A stretch of 64,000 nucleotides of DNA, taken from Streptomyces plumbidurans. GTDB lineage: Bacteria; Actinomycetota; Actinomycetes; Streptomycetales; Streptomycetaceae. Position 1 is the stretch's first letter. The number at the start of each line of letters is the position of its first letter. The notes beneath the pieces were generated by a model that had not been told where the DNA came from, made no database searches, and worked only from the letters and a program-made list of their open reading frames with translations. Below are positions 43,883-55,392 of this stretch, piece after piece. Both the position numbers and the translations under genes were made by a program. Location of the stretch: assembly GCF_019857225.1 (NCBI RefSeq), contig NZ_JAFJSY010000031.1, forward strand, positions 62,001-126,000, given 5' to 3'.

Positions 43883-43995
43883 GAGTCCTCCATTGGTGTC
43901 CAGGGGCGGGGTGCCCCGGCGTGCGTTTGACATCGGATCAACGAGTCGATCCTAGTGACGGGTTCCCGCACCACGCAGGGCTTGGCACCGAAGAA

Positions 43996-44454
43996 TCACA
44001 GGGTGTCGAGCGCCTTGACGTACTCGTTGAGGTCGCGGGCGTCGGGCAGGGCGTTGACGACGGTCCAGCGGACCACGCCCTCCTTGTCGATGACGAAGGT
44101 GCCGCGCACCGCGCAGCCCTTGTCCTCGGCGAAGACGCCGTAGGCGCGCGAGACCTCGCCGTGCGGCCAGAAGTCGCTCAGCAGCGGGTACTCCAGGCCC
44201 TCCTGGTCGGCGAAGACGCGCAGGGTGTGGATGGAGTCGTTGGAGACGGCGAGCACCTGGGTGTCGCGGTCGGCGAACTGCGGCAGGTTGTCGCGCACCT
44301 CGCACAGCTCGCCGGTGCACACGCCGGTGAAGGCGAACGGGTAGAAGAGCAGGACCACGTTCTTCTCGCCACGGAACTCGGAGAGCTTCACGGTGGCGCC
44401 GTGGTTGTCCTTGAGCTCGAAGTCGGGGGCCTTGTCGCCGACCTGGATCGCCAT
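43996..44454 (-). CDS. AhpE-type peroxiredoxin
   Basis: 152 residues. PFAFTGVCTGELCEVRD contains the peroxidatic Cys (FTGVCTGE) and a nearby second Cys; DKAPDFELKDNHG and VLAVSNDSIHTLRVFADQEG complete the thioredoxin fold. Resembles the one-Cys AhpE group. Reduces peroxides in the cytoplasm. It lies between the Ter cluster and DUF3052, suiting an oxidative-stress neighbourhood. ATG 44454 after GAAAGGGA. Confidence 0.9.
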   Translation of the reverse strand: MAIQVGDKAPDFELKDNHGATVKLSEFRGEKNVVLLFYPFAFTGVCTGELCEVRDNLPQFADRDTQVLAVSNDSIHTLRVFADQEGLEYPLLSDFWPHGEVSRAYGVFAEDKGCAVRGTFVIDKEGVVRWTVVNALPDARDLNEYVKALDTL

Positions 44455-44565
44455 CGCAGTATGTCCCTTTCGGTGGGGCTGTCGGGGTGGTACGACCACC
44501 CTACGCAGCGATCACCGGGGAGCTGCGGACGGGCCGGGCACGACGTCCCGACCCGTCCGGCGAGG

Positions 44566-44997
44566 TCACCTCTTGGACTTGGCCGCCTTCGGCGTCACGA
44601 GCCGGCTGCCGCTCCAGTCCTTGCCCACGCTGACGCTCTTGGAGGCGGACAGTCCCGCCGTCGTCGCGGCTTCGGAGATGTCGCTCGGCTCCACGTAGCC
44701 GTCACGGCCGGTCTTCGGCGTGAGGAGCAGGATGGAGCCACCTTCTTCGATGTACGTGGTGGCGTCCACCAGCGCATCCGTCAGGTCGCCGTCGTCGTCG
44801 CGGAACCAGAGCACCACGGCATCGGCTACGTCGTCGTAGTCCTCGTCCACGAGGTCGCTGCCGATGACTTCCTCGATGGACTCGCGGAGTTCCTGGTCTA
44901 CGTCGTCGTCGTAGCCGATCTCCTGGACCACCTGCTCGGGCTGGAACCCCAGCCTCACGGCAGGGCTCGTCTCCGCGTGGTCCGCGGTCGCGCTCAC
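44566..44997 (-). CDS. DUF3052 protein
   Basis: 143 residues. VRLGFQPEQVVQEIGYDDDVDQELRESIEE is not given in full here; the parts GFQPEQVVQEIGYDDDVD, VVLWFRDDDGDLTD and GYVEPSDISEAATTAGL are characteristic of this actinobacterial family. Very acidic first half, basic end. Function unknown, but the gene is conserved next to aceE in Streptomyces. GTG 44997 with AGGAGG at 6 bases. Confidence 0.88.
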   Translation of the reverse strand: MSATADHAETSPAVRLGFQPEQVVQEIGYDDDVDQELRESIEEVIGSDLVDEDYDDVADAVVLWFRDDDGDLTDALVDATTYIEEGGSILLLTPKTGRDGYVEPSDISEAATTAGLSASKSVSVGKDWSGSRLVTPKAAKSKR

Positions 44998-45367
44998 GGG
45001 TTGCCTCCTGATCATGTCTTGGAATGGGGGTCCCCCCTCGGGGGACTTCAGCCACGCGCGTGCGCGAAGCGTTGGCCGTAGTCCACACGGGCGGGACGGA
45101 TCGCGCAAGTACCCGGCCGTTCAGACCGCCGAAACGGTGACGATCCGGGCCGTGTCACCGCAACTCCAGGCACGCCCATCGTGCCGTACGTGATGTGCAC
45201 CACACCCTTCTGCCCCCTTTGTGGCTTTGGGAACCCGATGAGGCCGAAGCAGGACCCGGTTACCTCACAGTAGAGATGACGTTTGCTTCACCGAGGTACA
45301 CGATGGGGAACGGTGCAGGCACACCGAAATACAGCTGAATGCAGCCCTCTGACAGGTAAGGAACAGC
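44998..45367. other. Long divergent leader region of aceE
   Basis: 370 bp between DUF3052 and aceE without a convincing gene. The last 130 bases are clearly less GC-rich, as expected of promoter DNA. TAGAGAT (about 45273) could be a -10 box, but I cannot pair it confidently with a -35. GGTAAGGA lies before the GTG. No riboswitch recognised. Confidence 0.4.
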
Positions 45368-48115
<2,748 letters not shown>

Positions 48116-48128
48116 GCGCTGACCGCTC

Positions 48129-48162
48129 GAAGGGCGACGGACTCGTGGGTCCGTCGCCCTTC
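48129..48162 (+). terminator. aceE terminator
   Basis: GAAGGGCGACGGAC and its exact complement (14 bp) around a 6-base loop, followed by ACGTTTTCC. Placed 13 bp after the aceE stop. Confidence 0.88.
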
Positions 48163-48184
48163 ACGTTTTCCTTACGATGCGGGC

Positions 48185-48931
48185 ATGGAGCAACAAACGG
48201 CGCAAGCACGCTGGGAACACCTGACCCAGCGGCCTCTGCTGGCGCTCGCCCTGCTGTTCGCCGTCGCGTATGCCGTGCCGATCGTGGACGGTTCGGCGGG
48301 GCACTCGCTGACCGCGGTGTGCACGGTGGTCGAGTGGGTGGTGTGGGGCGCCTTCGCCGCGGACTATCTGGCCCGGTTGGCGCTGTCCGGGCGGCGCAAG
48401 GAGTTCGTGCGCAGGCACTGGCTGGACCTGCTCGCGGTGGTGGTGCCGATCCTTCAGCCGCTGCGGCTGCTGCGGCTGGTCGCGACGCTGCTGCTGGTGG
48501 GGCGGCGGGCGCGGATGGCCGAGCAGATCCGGCTGACGACGTATGTCGCCGGGGCAGTCGTCGGGCTGCTGATGTTCGGCTCGCTGGCCGTGCTGTCGGT
48601 GGAGCGGGACGCGCCCGAGGGGAACATCCGGACGCTGGGTGACGCGCTGTGGTGGTCGTTCACCACGATGACGACCGTCGGCTACGGCGATCACGCGCCG
48701 ACGACCGGGCTCGGCCGGATGATCGCCGTGGGGCTGATGCTCTCCGGGATCGCCCTGCTCGGTGTGGTGACCGCGAACATCGCCGCCTGGTTCCTCGCCC
48801 GCTTCGAGAAGGACGACGTCGAGGAGCGCCGCCAGACGGAGGCCATCGAGGCACTCACCGAGGAGGTACGAGCACTCCGGGCCGAGGTGGCCGAACTGCG
48901 CGGGACGCCCGCCGAGCGGGCCGAAACATGA
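48185..48931 (+). CDS. Voltage-gated-type potassium channel
   Basis: 248 residues. Six helices in the Kv layout: a basic S4-like segment (LQPLRLLRLVATLLLVGRRAR), then the pore helix WWSFTTMTTVGYGD with the K+ filter TVGYGD, and the inner helix GIALLGVVTANIAAWFL. A C-terminal coiled coil (RRQTEAIEALTEEVRALRAE) could tetramerise it. ATG 48185. Confidence 0.93.
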   Translation: MEQQTAQARWEHLTQRPLLALALLFAVAYAVPIVDGSAGHSLTAVCTVVEWVVWGAFAADYLARLALSGRRKEFVRRHWLDLLAVVVPILQPLRLLRLVATLLLVGRRARMAEQIRLTTYVAGAVVGLLMFGSLAVLSVERDAPEGNIRTLGDALWWSFTTMTTVGYGDHAPTTGLGRMIAVGLMLSGIALLGVVTANIAAWFLARFEKDDVEERRQTEAIEALTEEVRALRAEVAELRGTPAERAET

Positions 48932-49003
48932 GAGCGGGCCCCCGGCGGCGTGTCGATGGTGCCCAGAGGCGGAACGGGCCCTGCGCGAGCCCGCGCGAGC
49001 AAG

Positions 49004-49125
49004 CAGCACGCCACACCCCGTCGAACACCCCCGACATGAGGGCGGACCCCCGGTCGTCCCGGCCGGAGGCCCTTCCCTCACGCACCCGGGTCAGAACATG
49101 CCGTTGCCCGGGTCGCCGCTCCCGC
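49004..49125. repeat. First copy of a ~122-bp direct duplication
   Basis: Begins CAGCACGCCACACCCCGTCG and ends at CCGCTCCCGC. About 90% identical to 49143-49265, offset 139 bp. Its last 35 bases repeat the 3' end of the small membrane-protein gene. The whole gap 48932-49229 is taken up by this duplication and by flanking fragments; I see no gene in it. Confidence 0.88.
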
Positions 49126-49142
49126 AGGCCAAATGGTGCTTC

Positions 49143-49265
49143 CAGCACGCCACACCCCGTCGAACACCCCCCACACGAGAGCGGACCCCCGGCCAGCCCG
49201 GCCGGAGGCCCTTCCCTCACGCACCCGGGTCAGAACATCCCGCTGCCCGGGGCTGCCGCTCCCGC
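49143..49265. repeat. Second copy of the duplication, overlapping a gene end
   Basis: Matches 49004-49125. The final part (49230-49265) is the actual C-terminal coding end of the small membrane protein, so the duplicated unit includes a gene end plus its downstream DNA. Confidence 0.88.
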
Positions 49266-49535
49266 GAGCCAGATGATCGCGAGGAGCGTGTCGATGGCGC
49301 CCAGTGCGAGCGCGATCAGGGCCGGTACGGGTCCCGAGCGGGACCATGTGCGGCCCATTGCGAGCCAGCCGCAGACGATCGCGACGGGGCCGAGGATGAT
49401 CCCCAGCACGAAGAATCCCGCGACCGCGCAGACGACTCCGATGATTCCGAGCGTTGCGCGATCCGGCCCGGTCCGTGACCACGTCCGGCCACGCGAGCGG
49501 GGGTGCCTGCGCGTTCCCTGTCCGAAGCCCGCCAT
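49230..49535 (-). CDS. Small DUF4190-like membrane protein
   Basis: 101 residues. A basic start (RRHPRSRGRTWSRTGPDRA) is followed by two long hydrophobic segments (LGIIGVVCAVAGFFVLGIIL and ALIALALGAIDTLLAIIWLAG), as in DUF4190-type proteins, with GRTWSRSGP repeated before each. Function unknown. ATG 49535 is six bases from GGGAG; ATG 49538 is the alternative. Its 3' end belongs to the duplicated segment. Confidence 0.72.
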   Translation of the reverse strand: MAGFGQGTRRHPRSRGRTWSRTGPDRATLGIIGVVCAVAGFFVLGIILGPVAIVCGWLAMGRTWSRSGPVPALIALALGAIDTLLAIIWLAGAAAPGSGMF

Positions 49536-49829
49536 CATCAACTCCCTGAACCCCGGGGTCTGTTCGGGGTTCGAAACAGCGGGTACCCCCGATCCGTCCA
49601 CTCACCCCCGGGCCGTCGGCGCGCTGTCCCCCTCCGGCAGCGCGCCGCAGCACCGGTCGCCCCCGACGCCGTACGAACTTGCCCGAGGAACATGCCGTAC
49701 GGGGGGGCTTGACCACTGTGACCTGCGGCGCGCACCGGGAGCGCGGATCTTTAGCCTCTTCACCCTGATAGGCGAAGTCGGTTTGAAATCCGCCGAGTTA
49801 TGTGCGAAGGCGGCACGGCCCGCGCCGCG

Positions 49830-51449
49830 TCAGATGTGGGCCGCGCCCGCACCCGCCTCCGCGTTCGCGCCCCGCTTGGTGAGCAGCGCGACGAAGACCG
49901 CCACGACCGCGACACCGCAGGCGACCAGCGACGCGAGGCTCATGCCGGAGATGAACGTGTCGTGCGCGACGCCCGCGATCTTCGCGGCGATCGGCTCCGG
50001 GGTCCCCTTGGCGACCGGCGCCACGCCGACCTGGACCGCTTCGGAGGCCTGGTGCAGCTGGGCCGGGGTGAGCGGCGGGAGCCCGGCGTCCTTCCAGTTG
50101 CCCGCGAGGTCGCCGTCGACCTTGGAGGCCATGACGGCGCCCAGCACCGCCGTACCGAGGCTGCCGCCGATCTGCATCGCGGCCTGCTGCAGTCCACCGG
50201 CGACACCGGAGAGCTCCATGGGCGCGTTGCCCACGATGACCTCCGTGGCGCCGACCATGACCGGCGCGAGGCCGAGGCCGAGCAGGGCGAACCAGACCGA
50301 CATCACGGCGCTGCTCGTGTCCACCTTCAGCGTCGACATGCCGTACATCGCGATCGCGGTGGCCGCCATGCCGCCCGCCAGCGGGATGCGCGGGCCCAGC
50401 TTGGTGATCATCACGCCCGCGATCGGGGAGGCGACGATCATCATGCCGGTGAGCGGCAGCAGGTGCAGTCCGGCGTCGATCGGGCTCATCCCGTGCACGT
50501 TCTGCAGGTAGAACGTCACGAAGAACAGGCCGCCGAGGAAGGCGATGGCCATCAGGACCATCAGCACCACGCCCGCGGACAGCGGGATCGAGCGGAACAG
50601 ACCGAGCGGGATCAGCGGTTCGGCGACCTTCGTCTCCCAGAAGGAGAAGAGGGCGAAGCCGACGACCGAGGCGCCGATGAACGCCCAGGTCTTGCCGTCG
50701 CCCCAGCCCCACGCGGGTGCCTTGATCAGGGCCCAGACCAGGCAGAACATCGCGGCGGACAGCAGCGCGATGCCCAGCAGGTCGAAGGAGCGCGGGGCGT
50801 TCTCGGCGCGGTGGTCGCGCAGGATCAGCAGGCCGAGGACCAGGGCGACGACGCCGACCGGCACGTTGATGAAGAACACCGACTGCCAGTTGACGTGCTC
50901 GACGAGCACACCGCCGAGGATCGGGCCGCCCGCGGTGGAGGCGCCGATGACCATGCCCCAGATGCCGATCGCCATGTTCAGCTTCTCGGCCGGGAAGGTC
51001 GCGCGCAGCAGGCCGAGCGCGGCCGGCATCAGCAGGGCGCCGAACAGGCCCTGGAAGACGCGGAAGGTGACGACCACGGCGATGCTGTTGGACAGGCCGA
51101 TGGCGCCCGAGGCGGCGGCGAAGCCGGTCACACCGATCAGGAAGGTCTGGCGGTGACCGAAGCGGTCGCCGAGCTTGCCCGCGGTGATCAGGGAGACCGC
51201 GAGGGCGAGGAAGTAGCCGTTGGTGATCCACTGGACGTCGGCGAAGCTCGCCTTGAGGTCCTTCTGGATGGCCGGGTTGGCGATGGCCACGATGGTGCCG
51301 TCGAGGGCCACCATCATGACCCCGACGGCGACCGTTATGAGCGTGAACCAGGGGTGTCCGCGCAGCCCGGAGGCGGGCGGCGCGCTCGACGGGGCTGCTG
51401 GTGCGTTGTCCCCCGGCCCCGTCGATTCGATGGCGGTCTGACTAGTCAT
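49830..51449 (-). CDS. DHA2-family MFS multidrug exporter
   Basis: 539 residues with 14 helices. MMVALDGTIVAIANPAIQKDL and GKLGDRFGHRQTF are motifs D1 and A; GGPILGGVLVEHVNWQSVF is motif C of drug antiporters. An additional extracytoplasmic loop (LAGNWKDAGLPPLTPAQL) sits before the last helix. Divergent from a TetR gene with dyads between, which points to inducible drug efflux. ATG 51449 has no clear ribosome-binding site and may be leaderless. Confidence 0.92.
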   Translation of the reverse strand: MTSQTAIESTGPGDNAPAAPSSAPPASGLRGHPWFTLITVAVGVMMVALDGTIVAIANPAIQKDLKASFADVQWITNGYFLALAVSLITAGKLGDRFGHRQTFLIGVTGFAAASGAIGLSNSIAVVVTFRVFQGLFGALLMPAALGLLRATFPAEKLNMAIGIWGMVIGASTAGGPILGGVLVEHVNWQSVFFINVPVGVVALVLGLLILRDHRAENAPRSFDLLGIALLSAAMFCLVWALIKAPAWGWGDGKTWAFIGASVVGFALFSFWETKVAEPLIPLGLFRSIPLSAGVVLMVLMAIAFLGGLFFVTFYLQNVHGMSPIDAGLHLLPLTGMMIVASPIAGVMITKLGPRIPLAGGMAATAIAMYGMSTLKVDTSSAVMSVWFALLGLGLAPVMVGATEVIVGNAPMELSGVAGGLQQAAMQIGGSLGTAVLGAVMASKVDGDLAGNWKDAGLPPLTPAQLHQASEAVQVGVAPVAKGTPEPIAAKIAGVAHDTFISGMSLASLVACGVAVVAVFVALLTKRGANAEAGAGAAHI

Positions 51450-51472
51450 GCGTTCGAGGCTAATGACAGCGT

Positions 51473-51511
51473 CTGACAATTGACAAACCAATTCACAAGT
51501 CAGTAACTGAC
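51473..51511. promoter_or_regulatory. Candidate TetR operator region
   Basis: CTGAC-AATTG...CAATT...GTCAG (51473-51503) forms a nested dyad, and GTCAG-TAA-CTGAC (51499-51511) forms a second one that shares an arm. The region is only 5-45 bp before the TetR start and covers the MFS promoter side too. Confidence 0.6.
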
Positions 51512-51515
51512 GCGT

Positions 51516-52142
51516 ATGGAAACACTCCGCGAACGCAAGAAGCAGCGCACCAGGGACGCGCTGCTGCGGGCCGCCGTCGAACTGTTCACCACGCGCGGCT
51601 ACGAGCGGACGACGGTGGACGAGATCGCCGATGCCGTCGACGTCTCGCAGCGCACCTTCTTCCGCTACTACGCGGGCAAGGAGGAGGCAGCGCTCGCCCT
51701 GCAGGAGATGGCGGTGGCGCGGTTCGTGGAGGCCGTGCGCGAGCGACCGGCCGCCGAGGCGCCGATGGAGGCGCTGCGCCAGGCGGTGCTCGAGGGCTGG
51801 GACACGCTGGGCGAGGTCATCGAGGCCGTCGTACCGATCGAGCTGTACTTGCGGATGTACCGGGTGATCGAGTCGACGCCGGTGCTGCTCGCCGCCCATC
51901 TGCGGCGCAACGAGGAGATCGAGGATGCCCTCGCGCGCGTGCTCGCCGCCCGCGAGGGTGTCGACGTGGACGCCGACCCGCGGCCGAGGCTGGCCGTGGC
52001 GGTGTTCGGCGGGGTGATGCGGGTCACGGAGCGGCGGTGGGGCACGGACGGGGACTTCAGCCTGGACGCCATGCGCGACATGACGATCGCCCATCTCGAA
52101 CAAGTGGGGCCCGCGCTCACCAAGAACTGGAGGTCACAATGA
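51516..52142 (+). CDS. TetR-family regulator of the adjacent exporter
   Basis: 208 residues. RKKQRTRDALLRAAVELFTTRGYERTTVDEIADAVDVSQRTFFRYYAGKEE is the usual N-terminal helix-turn-helix, cited here by RTFFRYYAGKEE as its end. The C-terminal ligand domain (about 70-208) is of the MftR/AcrR-like C type. Divergent from the MFS exporter by 66 bp, so it very likely represses it. ATG 51516 appears nearly leaderless or without strong ribosome-binding site. Confidence 0.92.
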   Translation: METLRERKKQRTRDALLRAAVELFTTRGYERTTVDEIADAVDVSQRTFFRYYAGKEEAALALQEMAVARFVEAVRERPAAEAPMEALRQAVLEGWDTLGEVIEAVVPIELYLRMYRVIESTPVLLAAHLRRNEEIEDALARVLAAREGVDVDADPRPRLAVAVFGGVMRVTERRWGTDGDFSLDAMRDMTIAHLEQVGPALTKNWRSQ

Positions 52143-52222
52143 CCTTCAGGAGGTTTATCGAAACGTGATCCCTGTCACTCGGCTCACGCGAGACCCTCTC
52201 GTTCTCCTAGTGTGTCCTCCCA

Positions 52223-53440
52223 GTGACTTCCTTCGACACCTCCCCGCAACTGAACGTCGGGCGCGCACTGCTCGCCCTGGCGGTCGTCTTCGTCATGCTC
52301 GCCACCACGGGCTGGACCGCGCTGCGCAGCCATCGCGCGGACACCCCGCTGCAGGCCTCGATCTCCTCCTGGCAGCACGGCCGCATCGACGGGCACCACC
52401 TGCCGGACCCCGACGCGTCCCCCACCCGCCTGGCCCGCTTCTTCGCCTCGCTCACCGCCCAGGAGCGCACGCACCTCGCGCAGCGCTACTCCCTGGCGGT
52501 CGGCAACATGAACGGCGCCCCGGTCTCGCTGCGCTACCGCGCCAACCGGCACGCCCTCGCCGAGCAGCGCAAGGTCGAGCACAAGCGCATGCACGACATC
52601 CGCCTCTCGCCCTCCGGGCAGCACGAGGCCGGCCGCCGTATGCACCGCTACGAGGCGCTGATGGACGAGGGCCGGCACATCCTGGCCTTCGACCCCGCCG
52701 GGTCGGGGCGGGTCGCGGAGGTGTTCGGGGACCTGGACAAGGCCCAGCGCGTCTCGGTCGTCGTCCCCGGTGTCGACACCGACCTGCTGACCTTCCAGCG
52801 CACCAACCGCCAGTACGCGGCACCGGTCGGCATGGCCAGGTCGCTGTACGACGAGGAGCGCGCGGCGAGCCCGACGACGCGTACGGCCGTGATCGCCTGG
52901 GCCGACTACACCGCGCCCGCCGGGCTCGGCATCGAGTCGGCCACGGCGATGCGCGCGGAGGACGGCGCGGTGCGGCTCAACGCGCTGGTGCGCAGCCTGC
53001 CCGGCCGCGCGGCGGTGTCGCTGTTCTGCCACAGCTACGGCTCCGTGGTGTGCGGGGTGGCCGCGCACGAGATGCCGCGCCGAGTGGCCGACATCGCGGT
53101 GGCCGGCAGCCCGGGCATGCGGGTGGCGAACGCCTCGCACCTGCACACCTCGGCCCAGGTGTGGGCGATGCGGGATGCCACGGACTGGATCCAGGACGTG
53201 CCGTACATGGAGGTCGGCGGGCTGGGTCACGGAGCCGATCCGGTGTCCATGTCCTTCGGGTCGCGGGTGCTGTCGGCGCAGGGAGCGAAGGGACACGCCG
53301 GGTATTTCGAGCCCGGCACGGAGAGTCTGCGGAACTTCGCAGACATCGGAGTTGGCGCGTACCGCTCGGTGCACTGCGCGCGGGACGACGGCACGTGCCG
53401 CGCGGGTTTGTCCGGCGCGGCCGCCGACGGACGCGCGTAG
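52223..53440 (+). CDS. DUF1023 alpha/beta hydrolase with N-terminal membrane anchor
   Basis: 405 residues. One helix (ALLALAVVFVMLATTGWTAL) anchors it. The DUF1023 hydrolase domain has VVVPGVDTDLLTF, FCHSYGSVVCGVAA as nucleophile elbow (Ser), and GLGHGADPVSMSFGSRVL near the expected His. Probably an extracellular esterase; substrate unknown. GTG 52223. Confidence 0.86.
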   Translation: MTSFDTSPQLNVGRALLALAVVFVMLATTGWTALRSHRADTPLQASISSWQHGRIDGHHLPDPDASPTRLARFFASLTAQERTHLAQRYSLAVGNMNGAPVSLRYRANRHALAEQRKVEHKRMHDIRLSPSGQHEAGRRMHRYEALMDEGRHILAFDPAGSGRVAEVFGDLDKAQRVSVVVPGVDTDLLTFQRTNRQYAAPVGMARSLYDEERAASPTTRTAVIAWADYTAPAGLGIESATAMRAEDGAVRLNALVRSLPGRAAVSLFCHSYGSVVCGVAAHEMPRRVADIAVAGSPGMRVANASHLHTSAQVWAMRDATDWIQDVPYMEVGGLGHGADPVSMSFGSRVLSAQGAKGHAGYFEPGTESLRNFADIGVGAYRSVHCARDDGTCRAGLSGAAADGRA

Positions 53441-53498
53441 AGGCGCGGAGAACTGCGGTCTGCGCAGGGTGGCGACGAAGGAGCAGGACCCGAATACG

Positions 53499-54359
53499 AT
53501 GAGCCGCATGGGTGATGTACTGGCCGGATTTCATGCTGCCTGGGAGTTCGAGTCCGACTCCGTGCTCATCCGTTACGAACGGGGGATTCGAACACCCAAG
53601 CTCTTCCAGGCGCTGGGTGAGCGGCGTGTTCCCCACGAGGCGATCGCCGGGGTGACGCTGACCCCCGGCAGACGCGGCACGGTCGTCCTGCGCGCCGAAC
53701 TGCGCCGCGGCGCCGATCCGCTCCTGGAGGCGGCCGCGGGCCAGCTGAAGGAAGGGTGCGACCCGTACCGGCTGGTGCTGCCCGCCGAGCGCGGCACCCT
53801 CGCCGAGTACTACGCCGACGAGCTGCGGGCCCAGCTGAAGGACGACGGCGAGCCCGCGGAGCGGTATCTGGTGGACGCCCCCGAGGCGCCGCGCCAGTTC
53901 AAGGCGTACGACGCGAAGGCGTCCTTCGACGGCAAGACAGTCAACTTCCGCTGGTTCTGGACGGGAGCGTCCTCGGCGAAGTGGAAGGCCGGCGACCAGA
54001 GCTTCCCGGTGTCCGAGCTCAGCGGGGTCGAGTGGCGCTCGCCCGAGGTCTTCGAGGGCCATCTACGGCTGGTGCCACGCGACGGGTCCCCGGCGCCCGC
54101 GCAGCCCGACCAGGATCCGGCGTCCGTGGTGTTCGGCCTGGGCTACGGCCCCGTCCACGAGTCCCTGCCGTTCGCGGCCGCCGTACTGGCGGCCGTACGG
54201 CAGAACGGGGCCGCGGCGGTCGTTCCCGCCGCGGCCCCGCGCCGCGATCCCGCCGACATCGCCGAGCGCATCCGTCACCTGGGGGAACTGCACCAGGCGG
54301 GGCTGGTGACGGACGAGGAGTTCTCGGTGAAGAAGGCCGAGCTGCTGGCGGAGCTCTAG
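53499..54359 (+). CDS. DUF4429 protein with C-terminal SHOCT motif
   Basis: 286 residues. Two beta-rich DUF4429 repeats (about 10-110 and 130-220), each with a W-E-F-E/F-D-G-K start and an R-x-P-E-A type turn: SDSVLIRYERG and SFDGKTVNFRWFWTG. The end IAERIRHLGELHQAGLVTDEEFSVKKAELL is a SHOCT helix pair, common at the end of oligomeric or membrane-linked bacterial proteins. ATG 53499 or 53508 can serve; AAGGAG lies 15 or more bases upstream. Confidence 0.83.
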   Translation: MSRMGDVLAGFHAAWEFESDSVLIRYERGIRTPKLFQALGERRVPHEAIAGVTLTPGRRGTVVLRAELRRGADPLLEAAAGQLKEGCDPYRLVLPAERGTLAEYYADELRAQLKDDGEPAERYLVDAPEAPRQFKAYDAKASFDGKTVNFRWFWTGASSAKWKAGDQSFPVSELSGVEWRSPEVFEGHLRLVPRDGSPAPAQPDQDPASVVFGLGYGPVHESLPFAAAVLAAVRQNGAAAVVPAAAPRRDPADIAERIRHLGELHQAGLVTDEEFSVKKAELLAEL

Positions 54360-54375
54360 TCCGCTGCCTGCCCGA

Positions 54376-55392
54376 TCACTCCCGGCCGGCCGACGTGAAG
54401 GTCATGTCCGCGTACCGCTCGCCCGCGACCTTCCCGGCGATCGGCTCCAGCAGGGCCAGCTCGTCGTCGGTCAGGACGATGCGGGTCGCCGCCACGTTCT
54501 CCTCGACGCGGCTCGGCTTGCGGGTGCCGGGGATCGGGACCACCGGCAGACCGTGCACGGCCGCCTGCTGCTGGACCCAGGCCAGGGCGATCTGGCCCGG
54601 CGAGGCGTCGTGGGCCGCGGCGACCGCGCGGACCGGCTCCAGCAGGGCGGCGTTCGCGGCCGCGTTGTCGCCGGTGAAGCGGGGCTGCTGGCGACGGAAG
54701 TCGTCGGAGGTGAGCTCCTTGTCGGCGTTGGTGAAGGAGCCGGTGAGGAAGCCGCGGCCGAGCGGGGAGTACGGCACCAGCGTCACGCCCAGCTCCCGGG
54801 CGGCCGGCACCACGTTCGCCTCGATGTCGCGGCTGAACAGCGACCACTCCGACTGCACCGCGGCGATGGGATGCACGGCGCGGGCCGCCCTCAGCTCGTC
54901 CGCCGTGACCTCGCTCAGGCCCAGCTGCTTGACCTTGCCCTCGCGCACCAGCTCGGCCATGGTGGCGACGGTCTCCTCGATCGGCACGTTCACATCGCGC
55001 CGGTGCATGTAGTAGAGGTCGATCACGTCGACGTCCAGGCGCTTGAGGCTGGCCTCGACGGCCTGGCGGATGTAGGGCGCGTCGTTGCGGATGACCCGGC
55101 GGGTGGGGTCGTCCGGCGGGATCGAGAGGGCGAACTTGGTCGCGATGACCAGCTCGTCCCGATGGGCCTTGAAGAACGGCGACAGGAACTTCTCGTTCTC
55201 GCCCTTGCCGTAGGCGTCCGCCGTGTCGTACAGCGTGACGCCCAGCTCCAGTGCCCGCTCCAGGGTGGCGCGCGACGCCTTCGCGTCGACGGGGCCGTAG
55301 GCGAAGCTCATGCCCATGCAGCCGAGGCCCTGTACGCCCACCTGGGGGCCCGACTCGCCGAGCCGTGCGGTCTGGATCGTGCTGTCCGTCAT
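54376..55392 (-). CDS. Aldo/keto reductase
   Basis: 338 residues. LYDTADAYGKGENEKFL has the catalytic Asp and Tyr, VIATKFAL the Lys, and DLYYMHRRDVNVP the His. GLSEVTADELRAAR and PYSPLGRGFLTG complete the barrel, and IPGTRKPSRVEENVAAT binds NADPH. Reduces aldehydes or quinones. Its ATG overlaps the stop of the MerR gene (ATGA), so the pair is one translationally coupled operon induced by the MerR signal. Confidence 0.92.
   Translation of the reverse strand: MTDSTIQTARLGESGPQVGVQGLGCMGMSFAYGPVDAKASRATLERALELGVTLYDTADAYGKGENEKFLSPFFKAHRDELVIATKFALSIPPDDPTRRVIRNDAPYIRQAVEASLKRLDVDVIDLYYMHRRDVNVPIEETVATMAELVREGKVKQLGLSEVTADELRAARAVHPIAAVQSEWSLFSRDIEANVVPAARELGVTLVPYSPLGRGFLTGSFTNADKELTSDDFRRQQPRFTGDNAAANAALLEPVRAVAAAHDASPGQIALAWVQQQAAVHGLPVVPIPGTRKPSRVEENVAATRIVLTDDELALLEPIAGKVAGERYADMTFTSAGRE

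Noticed and set aside
45190..45207. Crp-like site GTGATGTGCACCAC upstream of aceE
   Set aside because: Only part of the GTG-N6-GNCAC pattern fits and the dyad is poor; not reported as a feature.
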